A stretch of 64,000 nt of DNA from Immundisolibacterales bacterium (GTDB lineage Bacteria; Pseudomonadota; Gammaproteobacteria; HK1). The notes under the pieces are model-generated. The model did no database searches. It had not been told where the DNA came from and saw only the letters and a list, made by a program, of their open reading frames with translations. Both the position numbers and the translations under genes were made by a program. This document shows positions 58,772-64,000 of this stretch, piece by piece. Numbering within the stretch: position 1 is the stretch's first letter; each line of letters opens with the position of its first letter. The DNA is taken from contig JAPOPW010000023.1 of assembly GCA_026712715.1 (NCBI GenBank), positions 1 to 64,000 of the forward strand, written 5' to 3'.

Positions 58772-59707
58772 CTACTCGACGGAGGCGGATGCCGCGGCCC
58801 GAAGGCCCAGCATGTGGCAGATCGCGAACGTGAGGTCGGCGCGGTTCAGGGTATAGAAGTGAAAGTCGGAGACGCCCTCGGCGGCGAGGATCCGGCACTG
58901 CTCCCCGGCCACCATCGCGGCGACGAGCTTGCGCGCCACCGGATCGTCCTCGAGCGTCTCGAAGAGCCGCGTCAGCCATGACGGCACGTTCGCCCCGCAC
59001 ATGCCGGCGAATCGGGCGACCTGGCCGTAGTTGGTCACCGGCAGGACGCCGGGGATCAGCGGCGCCCCGATGCCGGCCCGGCGGACCCGATCACGGAATC
59101 GAAGGAACAGCTCGGTGTCGAAGAAGAACTGGGTGATGGCGCGGCTCGCCCCCGCGTCCAGCTTTCGCTTGAGGTTGTCCAGGTCGAATGCGAGGTTCGG
59201 AGCCTCGGGGTGGATCTCGGGGTAGGCGGCGACCGAGATGTCGAAATCCGCGATGCGGCGAAGCCCGGCCACGAGATCCACGGCGTGGGGGTAGCCTCCG
59301 GGGTGGGGTGCGTAGCCGGCGCCGGCCTCCGGAGGGTCGCCGCGAAGGGCGACGATGTGGCGGACCCCGGCCGCGTGGTAGGACCGAGCCACCTCGTCCA
59401 CCTCCGCGCGAGACGCGCCGACGCACGTGAGATGCGCCGCCGGGGTCAGCGGGGTCTCGCGAAGGATCCTGTGCACCGTGGCGTGGGTGCGATGTCGGGT
59501 GCCGCCCCCCGCCCCGTAGGTGACCGACACGAACCTCGGCTCGAGCGGCGCGAGGCGGAGAATCGAGCGCCACAGCGTCCTCTCCATTTCCTCCGTCCGG
59601 GGAGGAAAGAACTCGAACGACACCCCGATCCCCTCCATTCCGGAGAACCGAAGCGCAAGGGAGCTGAGCCGTTCCAGGGCGGAGACGGTCTTTGGATCTG
59701 CAGCCAT
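58772..59707 (-). CDS. metF: Methylenetetrahydrofolate reductase
   Basis: A 311-residue FAD-dependent MetF of normal bacterial length. It reduces 5,10-methylene-THF to 5-methyl-THF, the methyl donor for methionine. Marks: VSFEFFPPRTEEMER, FVSVTYGAGGGTRHRT, HLTCVGASRAEV, HIVALRGDPPEAG and DNLKRKLDAGASRAITQFFFD. ATG 59707 starts the usual short N-terminus. It is not linked to metH or metE here. Confidence 0.93.
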   Translation of the reverse strand: MAADPKTVSALERLSSLALRFSGMEGIGVSFEFFPPRTEEMERTLWRSILRLAPLEPRFVSVTYGAGGGTRHRTHATVHRILRETPLTPAAHLTCVGASRAEVDEVARSYHAAGVRHIVALRGDPPEAGAGYAPHPGGYPHAVDLVAGLRRIADFDISVAAYPEIHPEAPNLAFDLDNLKRKLDAGASRAITQFFFDTELFLRFRDRVRRAGIGAPLIPGVLPVTNYGQVARFAGMCGANVPSWLTRLFETLEDDPVARKLVAAMVAGEQCRILAAEGVSDFHFYTLNRADLTFAICHMLGLRAAASASVE

Positions 59708-59829
59708 TGCCCCTGCCGTGAACCTCCGAGGCGCTCGCGGCCGTGACTCCCCGGCCCGGCCTCGCGGCTCGCGATCATCGCACGCCTCGCCCGAAATAGC
59801 CGGTAACCCGCCCCGGCCGACTGGCCGTT

Positions 59830-59859
59830 CCCCGCATTCCGGACGTTGCGGGGCTTTTT
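59830..59859 (+). terminator. Intrinsic terminator with no upstream plus-strand gene
   Basis: CCCCGCA (59830-59836) and TGCGGGG (59847-59853) form a 7-bp stem with a 10-base loop, then C and five T (59855-59859). It has the right form for rho-independent termination on the plus strand, but the only gene before it (metF) reads the other way. Its last two T bases are the start of the antitoxin -35 box. Confidence 0.65.
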
Positions 59860-59886
59860 GTGCGAAAACACATCCCTCAATATACT
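59858..59886 (+). promoter_or_regulatory. Promoter of the second VapBC module (leaderless)
   Basis: TTGTGC (59858-59863), a 17-base spacer and TATACT (59881-59886, 5 of 6). The start codon ATG begins at 59894, 7 bases after the -10, so transcription should begin at or next to the A of ATG. TGTG and CACA flank CGAAAA inside the promoter, a possible operator half-site pair. Confidence 0.7.
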
Positions 59887-59893
59887 TTCCCAC

Positions 59894-60133
59894 ATGCGTA
59901 CCACGATTGAAATCAACGACGAGCTGCTGCGCGCGGTCAAGGCCCACGCGGCGGGAGAACGCAAGACCCTGAAGGCTACGATCGAGCAGGCTCTTCGGGA
60001 ATTCCTGGCCGGCCCGAGGGGGGCTACCACGGATGCGCCGCCCATACCGGTATTTCGGGGTCACGGGGTGCAGCCCGGGGTGGACCTCACGGACAATGCG
60101 GCGCTAGAAGGTCTCATGAATGCAGAGTCCTGA
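59894..60133 (+). CDS. vapB: VapB-type antitoxin (ribbon-helix-helix)
   Basis: A 79-residue protein. The ribbon-helix-helix domain is MRTTIEINDELLRAVKAHAA (1-20), followed by a second helix with LKATIEQALREFL; the C-terminal half (about 45-79) is Pro-rich and would bind the toxin. No Shine-Dalgarno is present between the -10 box and ATG, in line with a leaderless transcript. Its 3' end overlaps the toxin gene by 14 bases in another frame. Confidence 0.88.
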   Translation: MRTTIEINDELLRAVKAHAAGERKTLKATIEQALREFLAGPRGATTDAPPIPVFRGHGVQPGVDLTDNAALEGLMNAES

Positions 60134-60551
60134 CGTCAACGTCCTCGTCAGCGCATTCCGCGAGGACGCGGTTCAGCATGGGCGATGCCGATCATGGCTC
60201 GAGAATTCCCTGTCCGGCCGGGATCGGATCGGCTTGTCCGAGTTGGTGCTGAGCGGTGTTCTCCGCGTATTGACGCACCCGCGGATATTCCACCCTCCCA
60301 CGCCGAACGAGGCTGCCATTTCCTTCGTCGATGCGCTGCTTGCCCAACCCGTCAGCCTGCCGCTTCGTCCCGGTGACGGCCATTGGCGCATTTTCCGGGG
60401 CATGTGCACCATGCTTCGGCTGACCGGAAACCGGTTTCCGGATGCCTTCCATGCGGCCTTGGCAATCGAGCACGGCTGCGAGTGGGTGACCCTGGACCGC
60501 GGTTTCTCAATCTATCCCGGGCTGAGGTCGGTCAACCTGCTGGACGGCTGA
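60120..60551 (+). CDS. vapC: VapC-type PIN-domain toxin
   Basis: A 143-residue PIN-domain ribonuclease: Asp5 (SPDVNVLVSAF), Glu in GLSELVLSGVL, Asp in RFPDAFHAALAIE and WVTLDRGFSIY. It has all acidic residues of a working toxin. The 14-base overlap with vapB ensures joint translation. It resembles the VapC group that pairs with ribbon-helix-helix antitoxins, unlike the AbrB-linked toxin at 33336. Confidence 0.9.
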   Translation: MQSPDVNVLVSAFREDAVQHGRCRSWLENSLSGRDRIGLSELVLSGVLRVLTHPRIFHPPTPNEAAISFVDALLAQPVSLPLRPGDGHWRIFRGMCTMLRLTGNRFPDAFHAALAIEHGCEWVTLDRGFSIYPGLRSVNLLDG

Positions 60552-60688
60552 CGGGCAGATCGGGCGCAGGAGCGGGCAATCGGCAGCGCTCCGGCGGTAG
60601 CGCGATCCGCTTCTCGGGACCGGTGCCCTATCATGTGGTTACCCGCGCGCGGTCGGACCGCGGCGGAGCGAGTCCCCCGGGGAGATCG

Positions 60689-61360
60689 ATGGTCAAGCTG
60701 GTCGTCTACTTCAAGCGCCGGGCAGGCATGGAGGTCGAGCCCTTTCAGGAATACTGGCGGACGCGCCACGCCGAGGTGGTCCGCGAGCTTCCGGGACTAC
60801 GCCGCTACGTCCAGTCCCACACCCTCCTCGGCGGGTATCGCAAGGGGGAGCCGGCCTACGACGGTACCGCCGAGGTCTGGTTCGACGACGTGGACGCGAT
60901 CCGGGCGCTCGGCGGCACCGACGCGCTGCGCGCGGTGCAGGAGGACGAGGCACGGTTCATCGACCGTTCCACGATGAAGACCATCGTGACGGACGAGCAC
61001 CTCATCAAGGACAGCGAGCTTCCGGAGGGGCGCGTGAAGAACATCGAGTTCGTGCAGCGCCGCCCGGACCTCGGGGTCGACGAGTTCCAGCGCTACTGGC
61101 GCGAGGTGCACGGTCCGCTCGCGCGCGAGATTCCGATGATCCTCCGTTACGTGCAGAGCCACTGCCGCCGGGGCGGCTACGCGAACGGCCGCCAGCCGCC
61201 CTGCGACGGGGTCGCGATCACGTGGTTCGAGAGCACCGCCGCCATGCGCGAGTCCGCCCGGACCGAAGCCTACGCCCGCACGCGCGCCGACGAGGCCCAC
61301 TTCATCGCCGCGGGCGAGCTCCCCTTCATCATCACCCGCGAGCACATCGTCATCGCCTGA
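60689..61360 (+). CDS. Double EthD-domain protein
   Basis: A 223-residue protein of two EthD (dimeric alpha-beta barrel) domains. Copy 1 has KLVVYFKRRAGMEVEPFQEYWRTRHAEVV and copy 2 NIEFVQRRPDLGVDEFQRYWREVHGPL; both continue with LRRYVQSH or ILRYVQSH. Single EthD domains of about 100 residues form dimers; a tandem chain could form the barrel alone. EthD was named from ether-degrading gene sets and is mostly of unknown role. GGGGAG lies just before the ATG. Confidence 0.85.
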   Translation: MVKLVVYFKRRAGMEVEPFQEYWRTRHAEVVRELPGLRRYVQSHTLLGGYRKGEPAYDGTAEVWFDDVDAIRALGGTDALRAVQEDEARFIDRSTMKTIVTDEHLIKDSELPEGRVKNIEFVQRRPDLGVDEFQRYWREVHGPLAREIPMILRYVQSHCRRGGYANGRQPPCDGVAITWFESTAAMRESARTEAYARTRADEAHFIAAGELPFIITREHIVIA

Positions 61361-61383
61361 CCGCAGGGCGCCGGTTCGGCGCG

Positions 61384-62568
61384 TCAGGCGAAGCGGTCGA
61401 AGCGGAAGGGGGCGAGCTCGGGGGGCATCGCGCCGCTCGCGATTTCCTCCGTGGCGAGCTCCCCGAGCCAGGGGCCGAGGGTCACCCCGCTGTGGGTGAC
61501 GATGACGTAGAGGCCGGGGGCGCCGCCGACCGGCCCGATGATCGTGCGGTCATCCGCCGGCACCGGCCGGACTCCGACCCGTGCCGTGCATTCGCGCGCC
61601 AGCGTATCCAGGGGCACGTCCCCGCCGATGGCGGGGATGAGGGCGCGGGCCCGGGCGAGGAGGGCGAGGACCCGCGCTTTCCGGTCGTCGGGGGCTTCGC
61701 CCTGCGGAGGATCCGCGTCTTCGGAGCCGATGCGAATGCCGCCGGCCGGCTCCGGCCTCATGTGGAACGCATTGTCTCCCGTGTAGAGCACGTGCCGGAC
61801 GAGCCGGAAGGACCCCGTATCCGGGATGTCGACGAGGAGGCCGGGCCGGCGGTCGAGGAACGGACGGTTGCCGAGCTCTCCCGGCCCGAGCCAAGCCCGG
61901 AGCGTGTTCTCGGTGTCCGGGCCGAGCGCCGCCACCACTACCGGGGCCGCGAGGCGCCGGGACCCGGCCCGGACCCCCCGCACGGCTCCCGCGTCGTCGC
62001 GCAGCAGGGCGTCGACCCTTCCCTGCGCACCGAAGTGGACCGTTCCCCCTTCGGCCCGAATCCGCTCACAGAACAGATCGATGGCGCGCGGCGCATCGAG
62101 CCATGCATCGCCGTAGGCGAGAAAGCCCTCTGCGCCCCGCGCAAATGTGACATGCGGCTCGAGGGTCCGCAAGCCGCTCTCATCGAGCGAGGTGACCGGA
62201 GAATTCCATTCCCGCAGCCGCTCCACCTGCCCGCGCAACGCCCGCCGGCGGTCGTCGTCGTCCGGGTTGGCCCACGCGATCATGCCGGTGGGATGGAGCC
62301 CGAGCCGCGCCTCTCCGAACTCACGGGCGAGCGAGCGGTAGTGCTCGACGCCGGCCGCGTTCAGGCGATGATAGTCCTCGCGGTCGGTCTTGGCCGTCGC
62401 GTTGATCCAGGCGAAGCTCGCCCGGCTCGTTCCGCCGGTCTCGCCGGGCGCGGAGCCGACCGGCCCCGTGTCGAGAAGGGCGACCCGGAACCCGCTCCGG
62501 GCGAGCGCGAAGGCGGTACCCGCGCCGATGACGCCGGCTCCGACGACGATCGCGTCGAATGCGCTCAC
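61384..62568 (-). CDS. FAD-dependent oxidoreductase of the DadA/glycine oxidase type
   Basis: A 394-residue DAO-family flavoenzyme. The N-terminal FAD motif is AIVVGAGVIGAGTAFALARSG (6-26), and the C-terminal GLYVIVTHSGVTLGPWLGELATEEI and VGVRPVPADDRTIIGPV are typical of D-amino acid, sarcosine or glycine oxidases. It would oxidise an amino compound to an oxo-acid and ammonia. With the two D-aminoacylase-type enzymes in this window it could supply D-amino acid breakdown, though it is not in their operons. The start is GTG. Confidence 0.85.
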   Translation of the reverse strand: MSAFDAIVVGAGVIGAGTAFALARSGFRVALLDTGPVGSAPGETGGTSRASFAWINATAKTDREDYHRLNAAGVEHYRSLAREFGEARLGLHPTGMIAWANPDDDDRRRALRGQVERLREWNSPVTSLDESGLRTLEPHVTFARGAEGFLAYGDAWLDAPRAIDLFCERIRAEGGTVHFGAQGRVDALLRDDAGAVRGVRAGSRRLAAPVVVAALGPDTENTLRAWLGPGELGNRPFLDRRPGLLVDIPDTGSFRLVRHVLYTGDNAFHMRPEPAGGIRIGSEDADPPQGEAPDDRKARVLALLARARALIPAIGGDVPLDTLARECTARVGVRPVPADDRTIIGPVGGAPGLYVIVTHSGVTLGPWLGELATEEIASGAMPPELAPFRFDRFA

Positions 62569-62638
62569 TGCGAGGCCGGGAGTCGGGACGGGACTCGGTC
62601 ATGCACGCGTGCCGTGCGCCGCGCAGGCTCGTTCATCG

Positions 62639-63328
62639 TCAGAATGGAACGTCAATCGCTTCGCAGAGGAAGCGCACGAATCGCGCCGAGTCGCGAATGC
62701 GCGAAACGGCCAGATCGACAAATTCCGGCCCGAGCGCTTCCGCCAGCGGGAGCTCGTGGCCGGCGATGAAGTCCTTTCGCCTGAGGTCCTCGGCGAGCGG
62801 ATGGTCCTTGGCGAACCCGCGCGGCATCGTCTTCAGGCTCTCCCCGCCGAGCCGGTAGCAGGACCGGAACGCCTCCTCGTCGCGGACCTCGCACCACCTG
62901 TCCGGCTCCTCGTCGATGCGCGAGCGGATCATGAACAGGGCACCCGAATCCGGATGCCACATGCCGGCCCCCATGAATGCGCTCCCCGGCTCGAGATGGA
63001 CATAGAACCCGGGCGCGTGCACGTCACGGCCGAGGGCGTGGCGGAACTGGATTCCGACGTTGGTCTTGTAGGGGGTCTTGTCGCGCGAGAACCTGGTGTC
63101 CCGATGGACTCGCATCAGGGAGCCGCCCTGCTTGCGATCGTCCGCGCGGAAATGAGGGGAGATGGCGGCGAGCGCCGGGGCCATCTCCCGGATGAACGCA
63201 CGGGCGGGCTCGCGCACGGCATCCTCGTAGCGTTGCCGGTTCGCGTTGAACCAGTCCCGTTCGTTGTTCGAGCGGAGCTCTTCCAGGAATGCGGTCAAGG
63301 CGGTGCCGAAACCTCGAAAGTCGGTCAT
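62639..63328 (-). CDS. DUF2461 / TIGR02453 family protein
   Basis: A 229-residue protein with the DUF2461 features: FLEELRSNNERDWFNANRQRYEDAVREP, RVHRDTRFSRDKTPYKTNVG, YVHLEPGSAFMGAGMWHPD, and the RRKDFIAGHELPLAEALGPEF stretch near the C-terminus. The family is common in bacteria and fungi and has no assigned reaction. Upstream is TGCTAAAGT, an extended -10 box on the minus strand at about 63358-63366. Confidence 0.88.
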   Translation of the reverse strand: MTDFRGFGTALTAFLEELRSNNERDWFNANRQRYEDAVREPARAFIREMAPALAAISPHFRADDRKQGGSLMRVHRDTRFSRDKTPYKTNVGIQFRHALGRDVHAPGFYVHLEPGSAFMGAGMWHPDSGALFMIRSRIDEEPDRWCEVRDEEAFRSCYRLGGESLKTMPRGFAKDHPLAEDLRRKDFIAGHELPLAEALGPEFVDLAVSRIRDSARFVRFLCEAIDVPF

Positions 63329-63583
63329 TGGTGCTCGCGTACTCCAGTCCTCCGTGCCACTTTAGCAGAGGGGGCGGACGCCAAGCAGGCAAGAGACCGC
63401 CCCCACTGCGGTCGCCCGAGCCCAAGCGAAGCAGGGACCGTGAAGTGCAACGGCCCGGCGGCCTGAGTCGAGGAGGTTCCCGGGAGAACCACCCGCGACT
63501 TCGGGCCGACAGATGTCCGACCGCCTCACGATCGGTGTCTTTTTCGAGCGAATCCAGTGCCCGCGCGATTGAGCGGAGAGAAC

Positions 63584-63611
63584 AAAAAAAAGGGGCGACA
63601 TCCGCCGCCCC
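63584..63611 (-). terminator. Intrinsic terminator of the small RNA
   Basis: Minus strand: GGGGCG (63611-63606), 8-base loop, CGCCCC (63597-63592), then eight T (63591-63584). The best intrinsic terminator in the window. Confidence 0.8.
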
Positions 63612-63691
63612 GTCAACTACCGGGGTAAAACCCGATAGAGGGAGGAACCTTCATCGAAAAACATAATCAGTTGATAAAATTGAATTTTGCG
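63584..63691 (-). ncRNA. Candidate small RNA, about 107 bases
   Basis: Complete transcription unit on the minus strand. After the promoter (separate entry) transcription would start near 63691. The first half is AU-rich and unpaired, then comes UUCCUCCCU, which can pair with ribosome-binding sites, then a stem-loop CUAUCGGG-UUUUAC-CCCGGUAG, and last the terminator hairpin GGGGCG-GCGGAUGU-CGCCCC with eight U. A 15-codon frame (63664-63617, starting MFFDEGSS) lies within, but without a Shine-Dalgarno, so I favour a regulatory RNA over a peptide. The unit has no gene of its own; the DUF2461 gene lies about 255 bases downstream. Confidence 0.65.
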
Positions 63692-63697
63692 AGCCCG

Positions 63698-63726
63698 ATT
63701 GTAGTGAGCGGAATCAGGGCCGTCAA
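63698..63726 (-). promoter_or_regulatory. Near-consensus promoter of the small RNA
   Basis: Minus strand: TTGACG (63726-63721), exactly 17 bases, TACAAT (63703-63698), each 5 of 6 to the sigma-70 consensus. The best promoter in the window. Confidence 0.8.
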
Positions 63727-64000
63727 TCGATTTCGCCCCGTTCCTCATCTTGTTGCGAGCATGCAGATTCCGCCCGGGCCGGGACCGAGATCGCACGAAC
63801 GACCGGCCTGTCCGGCCAGGAGGCGTACGCTCCGGATGTCCGGTGTGTCCTCGTCGGGCCGGTCCGGGAGGCGGGATGACAGCGCGCCGAAACGCGCTAT
63901 CATCCCCGGTGACAGGGAGCTATGGCGCCCTCTTGAGCTTCGGAGCCGGTGACCGGAGACGGGAAGTCCTCGAAGTCCGAGAAGCAGTCGCACCATGGGA
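63727..64000. other. No gene seen up to window edge
   Basis: Short frames on both strands only, none with recognisable products. The sequence returns to high GC here after the AT-rich small-RNA unit. Confidence 0.4.

Noticed and set aside
63538..63544. Plus-strand TTTTT run at the end of a weak GC hairpin (63515-63544)
   Set aside because: The stem is only four to five pairs with a bulge and there is no plus-strand gene before it.

Overview
The window is GC-rich chromosomal DNA from a heterotrophic proteobacterium. Alphaproteobacteria (Rhodospirillales/Rhizobiales-like) is my best guess, from the strong G/C third-position bias and the protein families present: TfdA/TauD oxygenases, hydantoinase A/B, a RutE-type reductase, DUF924, GFA proteins and a tesA/ybbA/ybbP block. 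No rRNA, tRNA, CRISPR array, prophage or intact insertion sequence was recognised.

Layout. 0.4-7 kb: a MetE-like protein, a degraded LysE-type fragment, an isonitrile hydratase-like enzyme, a D-aminoacylase-type amidohydrolase, a GNAT acetyltransferase, and DUF2161 and DUF924 proteins. 7-12.4 kb, all minus strand: an accessory catabolic block with a cysteine hydrolase, a Rad52-like small protein coupled to it, a TauE/SafE exporter, a fumarylacetoacetase-family hydratase, a 2-hydroxyacid dehydrogenase and a TfdA-like oxygenase. 12.7-18.1 kb: a tandem GFA protein, a nitroreductase/GST pair, a polysaccharide deacetylase with a small MCGLCG protein, and a Uma2 nuclease with a coiled-coil tail. 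18.3-24 kb: the conserved tesA/ybbA/ybbP export-esterase block and a CobW-type GTPase. 24-33 kb, all plus strand: a small membrane protein, hydantoinase subunits A and B, a 938-residue flotillin-like protein and an orphan PotA-type ATPase. 33.3-34 kb: a VapBC-type module. 34.2-46.1 kb: a DUF3179 protein, glutamate synthase gltBD, an MFS carrier, a CysZ-like protein, a Sel1-type lipoprotein and a LOG-family protein. 46.1-50.8 kb: a single-chain double ABC exporter and a GST. 50.9-56.4 kb: a five-gene operon with a sugar-type ABC importer, a conserved protein of unknown function and a second D-aminoacylase-type amidohydrolase. 56.4-63.3 kb: two divergent 2OG oxygenases, metF, a second VapBC module, a double EthD protein, an FAD oxidoreductase and a DUF2461 protein.

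How the parts fit. Several blocks look like uptake and opening of amides, hydantoins, carbamoyl compounds and N-acyl amino acids, feeding nitrogen and carbon into central metabolism, where GltBD assimilates ammonia. The substrates cannot be read from sequence alone.

The most unusual items lie partly outside the ordinary genes. At 63.58-63.73 kb on the minus strand there is a complete small-RNA-like unit: a near-consensus promoter with a 17-base spacer, about 107 transcribed bases with a UCCUCCC stretch and a stem-loop, then a GC hairpin followed by eight T. The second VapBC module has a promoter placed so that its transcript should begin at the antitoxin start codon (leaderless). The flotillin-like protein contains a 200-residue internal duplication built from 29-residue repeats.
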